Source: Bacteroidetes bacterium ADurb.Bin217 (GTDB lineage Bacteria; Bacteroidota; Bacteroidia; Bacteroidales; UBA1715). From it: DNA of 52,424 nt. Every line of letters starts with the position of its first letter. The first letter of the stretch is position 1. The notes beneath the pieces were generated by a model that was given only the letters and a program-made list of their open reading frames with translations, did not search any database and was not told the DNA's origin. The DNA is taken from contig MWCJ01000015.1 in assembly GCA_002069975.1 (NCBI GenBank), positions 1 through 52,424 on the forward strand, written 5' to 3'. Positions 29,474 to 38,484 of this stretch are shown one piece after another. The translations under genes and the position numbers were made by a program.

Positions 29474-31222
29474 TTATTTTACCCCCGAAGCGGCTTCTCG
29501 TTTATCAACTTTAACTTTTTTGAGGTCGCCGTTTTTATATTTTGCATAATAAAGTAAGGAACCTTTAAGGGCATACATTTTTGTTTTACCGTTACGCACT
29601 CCGTTTTTGTATGAAGTTTGTTCTTTTATAGGACCTTCTTTGTAGCGAACAACCCAGGTGCCATGTGGCAATCCGTCTTTGTATATCATTAATCGTTCGC
29701 ATGTGCCCGATTCATTATAGTATTGCCATGTTCCGGTCATTTTGCCATGTATATATTCACCGCTAATATTTATTTTTCCATCGGGGAAATATGTTTTAAA
29801 TATGCCGTGAAGTTCTCCGTTGGCATAATTTTTTTCTGATTGTAACAACCCCGCTTCGTTCCAATATTTAGATGTGCCGTGTCGCAAATCATTTAAGTAT
29901 TGATTTGAATATTTTTGTTGCTTAGGATTTTCTTCGAGCCAACCATCCCACGTGCCGCTCATTTTACCCATATCGAAATTTCCGCGAGTTTTAATCATTC
30001 CATTTTCGAACCATTGTTCAAACAATCCATGTTCTTTATCGCTCACAAAAGTACCTTGATGTTCTTTTTGTCCGTTTTCATAATAAAAAGTCCATATGCC
30101 TGTTTTTAAATCATTGGTGTAATCGCCTTCTTTCCATACAGAACCATTGGCGTAATACCATTTCCAGTGACCGTTCATTTTACCTTGTTGGTATTGTCCG
30201 GTATTTCCTATTCCTCCATCTTTTCGCCAATATATCCATTCCCCATGTTGGAGGTCGTTTTCAAAAAAGCCTTCCATATCTTTTTCTCCGGTTTCGTGCC
30301 ACCACAGAGCTTTACCATTTTTTTTATTGTTTTTGTATATAAATGTCGACGATGGTTTTCCGGTAGCAAACCAGTTTTCTTGTAAGCCTTCTAAACTGCC
30401 TTCTATGTATTGCGTACGTGTAATTAGCACTCCATCGGTGTTCCAATATGACCATACTGAATCTTTTTGTTCGTTGTTTAAATACCCGTTTACATGTTTT
30501 TTCCCGTTGGTATGCCACGATTCGTATGTGCCCTTTGTATGGTCTATACGTTCTTTTAAGCTGCCATTGGCATAGTATTCAATCCAATTTCCAACTTTTT
30601 CGCCATGTATATAATTGCCTTTACCTTTAAGTTTTCCATCTTGAAAATACATTTCCCAATAGCCTTCTTTGAATCCATCTTTATATGAACCTTTTTCTTT
30701 AAGAGTTGATGATTCGTTCCAATATTCTTCATAGGTGCCGTTGCCGTTTCGCACTGTACAAGTACCTCGTCGGTAGCAATAGTTCCAAAGCAATACGGTA
30801 TCTTTGGTTTTGTACATATATTCATATTGCATGATATTGGTATTCGGATAAAAATATTTCCATGAACTATCGCGTTCGTGGTTTTTATAATATCCTTGCA
30901 CTTTCAAATAACCGGCTTCGTCCCATTCGGTAAACATGCCTTGCAATTGATTAAGATAATAATTCGATTCTATGTGTTTTTTTCCGTTTGTATAAAACAA
31001 TGTACTTTTACCATGGAATCGACCGCGTAAAAAATTTGTTTCTTCAACCTTGCGTCCTAACGAATCCCAAAAATACCAAGTACCATGTTCGGTTCCATCA
31101 AGCATAAAGCCTTTACTGCTTATTTTTCCGTTACGCCATTTGTTTACAATAGTATCGTTAGCTTGAGAAAATACAGTGCTTGCTAAACAAAGCGAAAGAA
31201 ACAAAACCATTACTTTTTTCAT
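29474..31222 (-). CDS. Secreted MORN-repeat (YwqK-like) protein
   Basis: About 582 residues starting at ATG 31222, which gives a signal peptide (MKKVMVLFLSLCLASTVFSQ). The frame is open further upstream, but with no hydrophobic export signal in the right place. Nearly the whole mature protein is about two dozen repeats of a 22-23-residue unit of the form NG-x-x-x-x-G-x-W-x-x-Y-x-x-x-G, as in MORN/YwqK proteins. It probably folds into a long beta sheet in the periplasm or at the surface. The role is unknown. A TATGTTTG -7-like box at 31250-31257 lies just upstream. Confidence 0.85.
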   Translation of the reverse strand: MKKVMVLFLSLCLASTVFSQANDTIVNKWRNGKISSKGFMLDGTEHGTWYFWDSLGRKVEETNFLRGRFHGKSTLFYTNGKKHIESNYYLNQLQGMFTEWDEAGYLKVQGYYKNHERDSSWKYFYPNTNIMQYEYMYKTKDTVLLWNYCYRRGTCTVRNGNGTYEEYWNESSTLKEKGSYKDGFKEGYWEMYFQDGKLKGKGNYIHGEKVGNWIEYYANGSLKERIDHTKGTYESWHTNGKKHVNGYLNNEQKDSVWSYWNTDGVLITRTQYIEGSLEGLQENWFATGKPSSTFIYKNNKKNGKALWWHETGEKDMEGFFENDLQHGEWIYWRKDGGIGNTGQYQQGKMNGHWKWYYANGSVWKEGDYTNDLKTGIWTFYYENGQKEHQGTFVSDKEHGLFEQWFENGMIKTRGNFDMGKMSGTWDGWLEENPKQQKYSNQYLNDLRHGTSKYWNEAGLLQSEKNYANGELHGIFKTYFPDGKINISGEYIHGKMTGTWQYYNESGTCERLMIYKDGLPHGTWVVRYKEGPIKEQTSYKNGVRNGKTKMYALKGSLLYYAKYKNGDLKKVKVDKREAASGVK

Positions 31223-31306
31223 AGTCACAGGTATTATGATAAATTTATACAAACATACAAAAACTCGAGGAATCACGCACACAAAACGATATGATTAAGT
31301 ACTCCA

Positions 31307-32650
31307 TTATATGCCGGTGTAATTAAAAGGTGTAATAGTTCGTAATTCTTGTTTTACCGTTTCACTTATTGAAAGAGTTTCGATAAATGCAGCAATAGAT
31401 TCGTTAGTAATTGCCCCATGAGTACGTGTTAGTTCTTTGAGAGCTTCATATGGATTGGGGTACCCTTCGCGTCGCAAAATTGTTTGAATTCCTTCGGCAA
31501 CAACAGCCCAATTTGATTCTAAATCGTTTTGAATAGCCTGTTCGTTAATTAATAATTTGCCTAACCCTTTTTGTAACGAAAGTAAAGCTATGAGTGTATG
31601 TCCTAGAGGAACACCTACATTGCGTAATACTGTAGAATCGGTAAGGTCACGTTGTAAGCGCGAAATAGGTAATTTTGCCGATAAATGTTCGAATAATGCA
31701 TTAGCAATACCAAAATTACCTTCGGCATTTTCGAAATCTATTGGATTTACTTTATGAGGCATTGCCGATGAACCAACTTCATTTTTCTGAATTTTTTGTT
31801 TAAAATAATTCATCGAAATATATTGCCAAATATCACGGCTTAAATCAATTAAAATAGTATTGATTCGTTTTATAGCATCGAATAACGATGCAAGATTATC
31901 GTAATGTTCAATTTGTGTAGTAGTTTGTGAACGATGTAATCCTAATACATCATTTACAAAATTATTTCCAAATACTTGCCAATTTATAGAAGGATAAGCA
32001 ACATGGTGAGCATTAAAATTACCAGTAGCTCCACCAAATTTTGCTGAATATGGTATTGCTTGTAATTGTTCTAATTGAACGTATGCACGCTCAACAAACA
32101 CTTGAATCTCTTTGCCCAAACGAGTTGGAGAAGCCGGTTGACCGTGAGTGCGAGCAAGCATAGGAATTGCAGCCCATTGTTCAACCATACTGGTTAAGGT
32201 ATTCAATACCTGTTCTATAGCAGGATATATTACCGTGTACATAGCATCTTTAATAGAAAGAGGCACAGCTGTGTTATTTATATCTTGCGAAGTAAGTCCA
32301 AAATGAATAAATTCTTTATAGGCAGAAAGACCAATACTGTCGAATTTTTCTTTTATAAAATATTCTACTGCTTTAACATCATGATTTGTAGTTTTTTCAA
32401 TATCCTTAATGCGTTGTGCATCAGCATGACTAAACGATGTGTAAATAGCCCGCAGTGGTTTATAATATTCAGATGAAACCCCATGTAATTGAGGAATTGA
32501 AGCATTGCAAAGAGCAATAAAATATTCAATTTCTACTCTTACTCTATATTGAATAAGAGCATATTCCGAAAAAAATATCGCTAATGTTGCTGTTTTATCT
32601 CGATATCTACCATCTATAGGCGATATTGCCGTAAGAGAATCTAAATTCAT
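31307..32650 (-). CDS. purB: Adenylosuccinate lyase
   Basis: PurB catalyses two steps of purine synthesis, releasing fumarate from SAICAR and from adenylosuccinate. The fumarase/aspartase superfamily signature is GSSAMPHKVNPIDFEN; TSQDINNTA and ARTHGQPASPT are the other two active-site regions. The N-terminus from ATG 32650 (LDSLTAISPIDGRYRDKT) matches the family; the 34 codons further upstream are rejected. Length 447 residues. It is transcribed away from the DUF2185 gene, sharing an 85-bp spacer. Confidence 0.97.
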   Translation of the reverse strand: MNLDSLTAISPIDGRYRDKTATLAIFFSEYALIQYRVRVEIEYFIALCNASIPQLHGVSSEYYKPLRAIYTSFSHADAQRIKDIEKTTNHDVKAVEYFIKEKFDSIGLSAYKEFIHFGLTSQDINNTAVPLSIKDAMYTVIYPAIEQVLNTLTSMVEQWAAIPMLARTHGQPASPTRLGKEIQVFVERAYVQLEQLQAIPYSAKFGGATGNFNAHHVAYPSINWQVFGNNFVNDVLGLHRSQTTTQIEHYDNLASLFDAIKRINTILIDLSRDIWQYISMNYFKQKIQKNEVGSSAMPHKVNPIDFENAEGNFGIANALFEHLSAKLPISRLQRDLTDSTVLRNVGVPLGHTLIALLSLQKGLGKLLINEQAIQNDLESNWAVVAEGIQTILRREGYPNPYEALKELTRTHGAITNESIAAFIETLSISETVKQELRTITPFNYTGI

Positions 32651-32735
32651 AAATACAATAATTTTTAAAAGTGTAAAGGTATAATAAAATAGTTTTGTAA
32701 AAAAATAGTATTTTTGATACCTATTAAAAAAAATT

Positions 32736-33062
32736 ATGGCACAATCATACATTATTGACGAACAACATATACAAGACTTGGTAAAACCAATGGGATATTG
32801 TATAGCATCAAATAGAATTACGGTAGACGGAGCTATGGTTGGCTTTATGTATCGCGAAGCTCCCGAAGATGAAGATGATAGTGGTTGGCGATTTGTTGCC
32901 GGCGACGAAACGGAAGATTATATGGATAATCCACTGAATTTTATGATGTTTGATGTAAATTATATTGCAAATATTGATAGAGCTATTATCCCGTATCTTA
33001 CTGCCAAAAAAGGGAGTGAATTTGAGCGTGTAGAAGGGAAAGACGAATTTGTAAAATATTAA
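32736..33062 (+). CDS. DUF2185 (Imm33-like) protein
   Basis: A 108-residue acidic cytoplasmic protein with the DUF2185 pattern GYCIASNRITVDGAMVGFMY, GWRFVAGDETEDYMD and the ending SEFERVEGKDEF. The function of this family is unknown; related domains appear as immunity proteins in polymorphic toxin loci, but no toxin gene is nearby, so that role is not supported. A TATTTTTG -7 box at 32709-32716 lies 19 nt before the ATG. Confidence 0.85.
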   Translation: MAQSYIIDEQHIQDLVKPMGYCIASNRITVDGAMVGFMYREAPEDEDDSGWRFVAGDETEDYMDNPLNFMMFDVNYIANIDRAIIPYLTAKKGSEFERVEGKDEFVKY

Positions 33063-33415
33063 GAAAACTGTTTACATATCATTATGTAATTAATTTTTGT
33101 ACCTTTGAACTTCATATTTCATAAAAAATCTTCAAATAGAAAAGCTATTCTTGTCGATTTTTATTTTTCTGAAGTTCAAAATTTTAATAATAAATAAAAT
33201 CTAAACAGTTTCTATATTTGTAACATACTATTTTATAGGTTTTGAGAGTTTATATACATATTATATAGAGATTAATGTAAATCATTCTTATAAAAGATTA
33301 TCTTTACATATTGGTAATTGTTAGAAAGCGAATAATTTCCAATTTTTTTTTCAATAAATTTTGTTATTTTTAATTTTACACATATTTTTACAAAAAAAAA
33401 GGAACTACTATCGAT
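33063..33415. other. 353-bp gene-free gap with nested inverted repeats
   Basis: No credible coding frame. It contains a perfect 11-bp inverted repeat, TTTGAACTTCA (33104-33114) and TGAAGTTCAAA (33170-33180). Inside are a 7-bp stem (33124-33130/33156-33162) and a 5-bp hairpin (33135-33139/33145-33149), which together could fold as one rod. A TACCTTTG box at 33100-33107 overlaps the left arm, and a second TATATTTG is at 33213-33220. It may be a structured RNA, a weak terminator or chance; see findings. Confidence 0.4.
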
Positions 33416-33790
33416 ATGGAATCATTACTTATTCAAAATACTGAAGACACCCCTCAAATAGATTTTGATTTGGGCACAGGAATATTTTCGATTTCAGGTC
33501 GGTCGTTACCTGAAAATGCCATAGAGTTTTATATGCCAATTCTTGAATGGATAGAAAAGGTATTAAGCGAAACTTCTGATAAAACCTTTGTTTTCGAAAT
33601 AAAATTGGAATATTTCAATACAGCTTCGTCAAAACAATTGGCAAAAATGCTCCTAATGATTGAAAAATATAACGATTTACATAATATAACTATTCGTTGG
33701 TGTTACGAAAAAGAAGACAACGATATGTTAGTTTCCGGAAATCAATATTCTAAATTTTTAAAATTAAAATTTGAATTTTTAGAATATTAA
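33416..33790 (+). CDS. SiaC-like DUF1987 protein
   Basis: A 124-residue protein of the DUF1987/SiaC type. In Pseudomonas, SiaC is phosphorylated on a threonine by SiaB and dephosphorylated by SiaA, and the free form activates a diguanylate cyclase. The matching threonine here is Thr69 in EYFNTASSKQLAKML, and the N-terminal TPQIDFDLGTGIFSISGRS is typical. It has no signal peptide and no neighbouring siaA, siaB or cyclase gene. Family call is good; the signalling partner is unknown. Confidence 0.85.
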   Translation: MESLLIQNTEDTPQIDFDLGTGIFSISGRSLPENAIEFYMPILEWIEKVLSETSDKTFVFEIKLEYFNTASSKQLAKMLLMIEKYNDLHNITIRWCYEKEDNDMLVSGNQYSKFLKLKFEFLEY

Positions 33791-33875
33791 TTCTTCTTCC
33801 AAAAATCCTTTTTGTTTTTATTCTTTCTGCTTGTATGCAAGTGTTTATATACCTATATATTATTGTATTAAAACT

Positions 33876-34274
33876 ATGTATTTATTGAAACATAATCTGC
33901 GAGAATATATTCGACAAATTATAACAATTTGTGTAGTTTTTTGTGTAATTCTAACATATAGTTATACCATGTATGTTGGCTACAAGCCTGCTCCTATTAA
34001 TTCTTCTCAAACAACAGAATCGAATACTCACACCTCTTTTTTTTCTGCACAATCTTCATTATTTCTGTTTCATACTCCACAATCAGAAACAGATGTGCAA
34101 CAACCTTATAAAATACCGGGCACCAAACAACTTTCAAAAATTCAATTGTATAAATATAAAGCCGACACACGTGAATATGTTTGTGAATATTTTACCAATA
34201 CCAATATATGTGTATACGGTATGATATGTCGAAAGAAGACAGAAAAACTATTTCCCTCACATTATTTTTTGTAA
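33876..34274 (+). CDS. Possible small single-pass membrane protein
   Basis: A frame of 132 residues from ATG 33876 (or 147 from 33831). An N-terminal membrane helix (IRQIITICVVFCVILTYSY) is followed by a Ser/Thr-rich linker and a Lys/Tyr-rich end with four cysteines. No family is recognised, and another frame of 83 residues overlaps, so it could be spurious. Its place between two same-strand genes with room to spare is the main support. Confidence 0.4.
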   Translation: MYLLKHNLREYIRQIITICVVFCVILTYSYTMYVGYKPAPINSSQTTESNTHTSFFSAQSSLFLFHTPQSETDVQQPYKIPGTKQLSKIQLYKYKADTREYVCEYFTNTNICVYGMICRKKTEKLFPSHYFL

Positions 34275-34398
34275 AATCCCCTGCTTGGGCATACTGTGCT
34301 TATATCATTATTTCTTTCAAATGTATGTATAGAGTATATTCTATACTATTATTTTAAAAACTTGGGATTACAATTACATTTTATAAAATTTTAAAGCA

Positions 34399-34875
34399 AT
34401 GGATTTACAATCAATTATCATAGGAGCCATAATAACAATAGCATGTATTTTACCATTCATATTGTTACGTTACAAACGAGTTCGAATAGAAAAGCAATTA
34501 AGAGCAGGTCTGCAAGCTATTGCAACGCAAAATCATAAAACCATTCAAACAGATTCTGTGTATGTGGATTTTGCAATAGGAATAGATACTCGAAACGAAT
34601 TTGTGTTTTTTTACAAAAAAAATGCTCATATCGAAATTCGCCATGCTATTTGTCTTAAAGACATAGATACATGTAAAATTAAAGATATTTCGAGTGATCA
34701 AACCAAAACAAATCCTGAAACGACATCGGGGTTATTCTTGTGTTTGGTACCTAAAAACAAAAATGTTCCCGAATTTGCACTTGAATTTTTTAATTATGAA
34801 ACTTCGTATCAATTACACGTAGATAAAAAACCAATTGAAAAGTGGGAGTCTTTAATTTCGAAATATGTAGGATAA
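34399..34875 (+). CDS. Small membrane-anchored protein of unknown function
   Basis: 158 residues with one N-terminal membrane helix (IIIGAIITIACILPFILL) followed by a basic RYKRVRIEKQLR stretch, so the rest should face the cytoplasm. The soluble part is beta-rich (YVDFAIGIDTRNEFVFFY, EFALEFFNYETSYQLHVD). No domain is recognised, though the pattern resembles small PH-like sheets. It ends 21 nt before a strong terminator. Confidence 0.7.
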   Translation: MDLQSIIIGAIITIACILPFILLRYKRVRIEKQLRAGLQAIATQNHKTIQTDSVYVDFAIGIDTRNEFVFFYKKNAHIEIRHAICLKDIDTCKIKDISSDQTKTNPETTSGLFLCLVPKNKNVPEFALEFFNYETSYQLHVDKKPIEKWESLISKYVG

Positions 34876-34896
34876 TAGAAAATATAGTTCAAAACG

Positions 34897-34935
34897 AAAA
34901 GAGGCTGTTTCAAAATAGAAACAGCCTCTTTTTTT
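34897..34935. terminator. Bidirectional terminator shared by the 34399 gene and tRNA-Cys
   Basis: AAAAGAGGCTGTTTC pairs with GAAACAGCCTCTTTT around a 6-nt loop, followed by TTTT on the plus strand. On the minus strand it directly follows the tRNA-Cys 3' end. Confidence 0.9.
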
Positions 34936-34936
34936 G

Positions 34937-35007
34937 AGGTTCCTGGCGGATTCGAACCGCCGTATACGGTTTTGCAGACCGGTGCCTAGCCACTCGGCCA
35001 AGGAACC
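34937..35007 (-). tRNA. tRNA-Cys (GCA)
   Basis: Read on the minus strand, the cloverleaf closes with acceptor arms GGTTCCT/AGGAACC, discriminator U73 as required for cysteine, anticodon loop CTGCAAA with anticodon GCA, and T-arm GGCGG-TTCGAAT-CCGCC. The CCA end is not encoded. It is 71 nt long and stands alone, with a terminator at its 3' side. Confidence 0.97.
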
Positions 35008-35264
35008 AAAGTGGTGCAAAAATAATATTTTTTTATAATAAAACAGTGTATTTAGATAAAAAAATATACGATATTGCATGTTGTACAATGTTGGTGTGTT
35101 TTTCATGTTTTTTTGCACACATTTTCAGGTTCTTGCAAAACAATATGTTTTATTAGTATGTGTGTATTTTTTTGCAATTGAAAAATATTCTGATGTGGTA
35201 TATGTGTTTTAGAAAAAATATACAAAAATTAAAAATCTTGTAATCAGTTCCAATACATTTGAAT

Positions 35265-36344
35265 ATGGCAACTATGGAATCAACATCGAAGGCTGAACTG
35301 ACAATTAAGTCGCTCAAAAGTAGGCAAATTTTCATACCTATACTTTTAGGTTTTGCAGTTGTTGTGTACATGTTTTGGGGAGAGTTCGATCATTCGGGAT
35401 TAAAACATATTCCATTAACAATGTATACTCTTTTGTTTATTATTTGTGCTTTTTGTATGATGCTAACACGCGATATTGGGTACATTGTTCGACTAAAAAT
35501 ATTATCGGACGGTAGGCTAACGTGGATTCAGTGTGTGCGAATTATTTTTTTATGGGAATTTACCTCAACTATAACACCATCGGCGGTAGGGGGTACAAGT
35601 TTAGCTATTTTGTTTATATATAAAGAAAAAGTCTCGCTCGGACATAGCTCTGCTATGGTAATGACTACGGCATTTTTAGATGAATTATATTTTTTAGTTA
35701 TGTTTCCTATTTTAATAGCTGCAATTAATACTACCGAATTATTTTCGGTACAGAGTTCATCGGAGCAAGGAATAAGTTGGGGGAATGAATTTTTTTATTT
35801 TGCAGTTATAGGGTATGCTCTTAAAGTAGTTTTTGTGATAATTGTAGCATATGCTTTATTTATTAACCCGCTCGGGTTTAAACGGTTTTTAGGTAGAATA
35901 TTTTCAATTCGATTTTTGAAACGGTGGCGAAGAGGAGCTATTCAAACAGGAATAGATTTACAATTTGCATCAAGTGAATTAAAAACAAAAGGGTGGCGAT
36001 TTTGGTTATCTTCATTTTTTGCTACTTGGATAGCTTGGACATCGCGGTATTGGGTTGTAAATTTCTTGTTTATTGCATTTTTCACGGTTCCCGATCATTT
36101 ACTTATTTTTGCTCGTCAGTTAGTTATGTGGATTATGATGCTGATGAGTCCAACACCCGGAGGCAGTGGATTTGCTGAATTTATTTTTTCAGAGTTTTTG
36201 GGTGAATATATTCCAATTGTGAGTCTTATTCCAATATTAGTAATATTGTGGCGATTAGTAACATACTATCCATATTTAATAATTGGAGCATTTTTGGTTC
36301 CTATGTGGATTAAGAAAAAATTTGTAAGTTCAAAATCCCAATAA
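35265..36344 (+). CDS. Flippase-like/MprF-type integral membrane protein (UPF0104)
   Basis: About 359 residues with seven to eight membrane helices, of the lysylphosphatidylglycerol synthase transmembrane (UPF0104) family. Characteristic are WEFTSTITPSAVGGTSLA and, near the C-terminus, MSPTPGGSGFAEFIFSEFLG, the two conserved Gly/Pro-rich motifs. There is no lysyl-transferase domain, so it is the membrane half only and may flip lipids. The start at ATG 35265 is preferred over TTG 35259. Confidence 0.85.
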   Translation: MATMESTSKAELTIKSLKSRQIFIPILLGFAVVVYMFWGEFDHSGLKHIPLTMYTLLFIICAFCMMLTRDIGYIVRLKILSDGRLTWIQCVRIIFLWEFTSTITPSAVGGTSLAILFIYKEKVSLGHSSAMVMTTAFLDELYFLVMFPILIAAINTTELFSVQSSSEQGISWGNEFFYFAVIGYALKVVFVIIVAYALFINPLGFKRFLGRIFSIRFLKRWRRGAIQTGIDLQFASSELKTKGWRFWLSSFFATWIAWTSRYWVVNFLFIAFFTVPDHLLIFARQLVMWIMMLMSPTPGGSGFAEFIFSEFLGEYIPIVSLIPILVILWRLVTYYPYLIIGAFLVPMWIKKKFVSSKSQ

Positions 36345-36359
36345 ACTTATAATAGCATA

Positions 36360-36390
36360 TTGGTAAATTCATTACAAACAACTATTTTTG
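36360..36390 (+). promoter_or_regulatory. Promoter of thrH
   Basis: TTG at 36360-36362, a 20-nt spacer, and TATTTTTG at 36383-36390, matching the Bacteroidota pattern. The thrH ATG follows 32 nt after the -7 box. Confidence 0.6.
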
Positions 36391-36422
36391 TGTACGGTAA
36401 ATAATTTAAAAATCAATAAAAT

Positions 36423-37031
36423 ATGTGGGTTGTTTGTTCTGATTTAGAAGGGGTATTTGTACCTGAAGTATGGATAAATGTTGCGAAAAAAACAGGTATA
36501 GAATCTTTAAAGTTAACTACACGCGATATTCAAAATTATGATGAATTAATGCAATATCGTTTGAAAATACTTGATGAACACAATCTGAAAATTCAAGATA
36601 TTCAGTCGGTAATAGCTACGATTAAACCTCTTGAAGGGGCTTTGGAATTTACCCGATGGTTACGATCGATTACTCGATTTGTTATAGTTTCCGATACATT
36701 TGTAGAGTTTGCACAACCGCTTATGGAACAGCTCGAACATCCATTTTTGCTCTGCCATTCGCTCGAAATTGACTCAAGTGGGAGAGTTACTAATTATAAA
36801 CTCCGTCAACCCGATCCTAAACGAAAAACAGTAGAAGCATTTCAAAGTCTCCAATATAAAGTAATAGCTTTTGGCGATTCATACAACGATATTTCTATGC
36901 TCAAAGCTGCCGATATAGGGATATTGTATTGTCCTCCGCAAAATGTTATAAATGATTATCCGGAATTGCCGGTGGCTCGCAATTATCAAGAGCTTACAGC
37001 AATACTTACTGCTCATATTTTTCAAGATTAG
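36423..37031 (+). CDS. thrH: Phosphoserine phosphatase/homoserine phosphotransferase ThrH
   Basis: A HAD-superfamily enzyme of 202 residues. Motif I is SDLEGVFVPE, with Asp7 as nucleophile; motif II is VIVSDTF; the motif III/IV region is AFGDSYNDISML. The DLEGV form is typical of ThrH, which removes phosphate from phosphoserine and can pass it to homoserine, linking serine and threonine synthesis. The whole length and the ENDYPELPVA-like ending agree. It has its own promoter and lies 5 nt before the metal transporter gene. Confidence 0.92.
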   Translation: MWVVCSDLEGVFVPEVWINVAKKTGIESLKLTTRDIQNYDELMQYRLKILDEHNLKIQDIQSVIATIKPLEGALEFTRWLRSITRFVIVSDTFVEFAQPLMEQLEHPFLLCHSLEIDSSGRVTNYKLRQPDPKRKTVEAFQSLQYKVIAFGDSYNDISMLKAADIGILYCPPQNVINDYPELPVARNYQELTAILTAHIFQD

Positions 37032-37036
37032 TACCT

Positions 37037-37852
37037 ATGGATAGCCCGGTGTTGTTTGCTTTTATGGTTACTCTTTTTGCTGGGTTGGCTACCGGTATTG
37101 GGAGTCTTATGGCTTTATTATCAAAACGATTCAATCCGAAATTTTTAGCATTATCACTTGGGTTTTCGGCAGGAGTTATGATTTATGTGGCGTTTGTTGA
37201 AATATTTGTTAAAGCTCGCGAAGCATTAACAGAAAGTTATCTAAACCAAGAAATATTTGGAATGGATAAAGCCTATTTGTATACAGTAATTTCTTTTTTT
37301 GTAGGTATAGGTATTATTGCGTTAATCGATAAATTTGTGCCTTCTGCCGAGAATCCCCACGAAATAAAATCGCTTGAAAATCCCGAAAAAATGAAGGACA
37401 AAAGATTAATGCGCCTTGGTGTTTTTTCGGCTTTAGCTATTGGTATTCACAACTTTCCTGAAGGCATGGCAACATTTATGGCTGCAATGCAAGATCCTGC
37501 ATTAGGTATAAGTATTGCTTTTGCAATAGCTATTCATAATATACCCGAAGGTATTGCGGTGTCAATTCCTGTTTATTTTGCTACAAAAAACAGAAAAAAA
37601 GCATTTACATTATCGTTCTTATCCGGTTTAGCCGAACCTATAGGTGCTATTATTGGCTATATGCTTTTGAGTACCATATTAGACCAATCAGTGTTTGGGT
37701 ATGTATTTGCTGCTGTTGCAGGTATTATGATATATATATCGTTAGATGAACTTTTACCAACTGCCGAAGAATATGGCGAGCATCATATAGCTATTTGGGG
37801 ATTAATAGCCGGTATGCTCACTATGGCTCTGAGTTTGGTTTTATTCTCATAA
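37037..37852 (+). CDS. zupT: ZIP-family metal transporter, ZupT-like
   Basis: An eight-helix inner-membrane transporter of 271 residues. The metal-binding motifs are HNFPEGMATFM (helix 4) and HNIPEGIAVSIPV (helix 5), the twin His-Asn-x-Pro-Glu-Gly sites of ZIP proteins. It should take up zinc and possibly iron, manganese or other divalent ions. Unlike many eukaryotic ZIPs it has no His-rich loop. It lies 5 nt after thrH with no obvious functional link. Confidence 0.93.
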   Translation: MDSPVLFAFMVTLFAGLATGIGSLMALLSKRFNPKFLALSLGFSAGVMIYVAFVEIFVKAREALTESYLNQEIFGMDKAYLYTVISFFVGIGIIALIDKFVPSAENPHEIKSLENPEKMKDKRLMRLGVFSALAIGIHNFPEGMATFMAAMQDPALGISIAFAIAIHNIPEGIAVSIPVYFATKNRKKAFTLSFLSGLAEPIGAIIGYMLLSTILDQSVFGYVFAAVAGIMIYISLDELLPTAEEYGEHHIAIWGLIAGMLTMALSLVLFS

Positions 37853-37881
37853 CAACAATTTGTAAAAAACAACAATACTCA

Positions 37882-37912
37882 TTGCATAATACCGTATAAT
37901 ACTATACTTTTG
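37882..37912 (+). promoter_or_regulatory. Promoter of the SPOR-domain gene
   Basis: TTG at 37882-37884, a 20-nt spacer, then TACTTTTG at 37905-37912. The leader to the ATG at 37966 would be about 45 nt. Confidence 0.6.
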
Positions 37913-37965
37913 TCAAAAATATTGATAGTGTTATTCACATAGTAGTAGCAAACAATACTTAAATT

Positions 37966-38484
37966 ATGATAAATTTTTCTCAAACAACAGGAACTTCAAT
38001 ACTTAAACGTATGTTTAGTGTTGCAATTACAGTATTTTGTTGTTTTACATTATATTCTCAAGAACAAGCTAATACTACTCCGGCACCTGTAATAGAGCAA
38101 ACACCTTCAATATTTGATATAGTATCAGAACCAATTCCCGGGTATGGTACAGTTCGTATTCAACAAGACGACAGGCTTGTAACGTTGTTAAATAATCATA
38201 AAGCACTCAACATACAAAACGAAAGTAAAATTCAAGGGTGGAGAGTTCAAATTTATAACTCTTCCGGTGTAGATTCTCGGAAAGAAGCTGAAGAAATTCG
38301 CCGCAAATTTTTGGAACGATATCCTGATGCTACCGTGTATGTAATATATCAACCACCTTTTTTTAAGATACGTGTGGGCGATTTTAGAACGCGTGAAGAT
38401 GCATATATGCTTTACAAGCAAATTGTAAATGATTTTCCTATTTCGTATCTCGTAAACGATATGATTCAATTACCTCGCTTGTAA
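37966..38484 (+). CDS. Secreted SPOR-domain protein
   Basis: 172 residues. An N-terminal signal peptide (core MFSVAITVFCCFTLYSQ) directs export; a Pro/Thr linker follows. The last 85 residues form a SPOR domain: GWRVQIYNSSGVDSRKEAEEIRR, then YVIYQPPFFKIRVGDFRTREDA. SPOR domains bind peptidoglycan strands lacking stem peptides, usually at division sites. The stop codon abuts the stop of the converging DUF2007 gene with no base between them. Confidence 0.88.
   Translation: MINFSQTTGTSILKRMFSVAITVFCCFTLYSQEQANTTPAPVIEQTPSIFDIVSEPIPGYGTVRIQQDDRLVTLLNNHKALNIQNESKIQGWRVQIYNSSGVDSRKEAEEIRRKFLERYPDATVYVIYQPPFFKIRVGDFRTREDAYMLYKQIVNDFPISYLVNDMIQLPRL

Noticed and set aside
34327..34346. GTATAGA/TCTATAC hairpin between two small genes
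   Set aside because: Short, AT-rich and without a T-run; not enough for a terminator or operator call.
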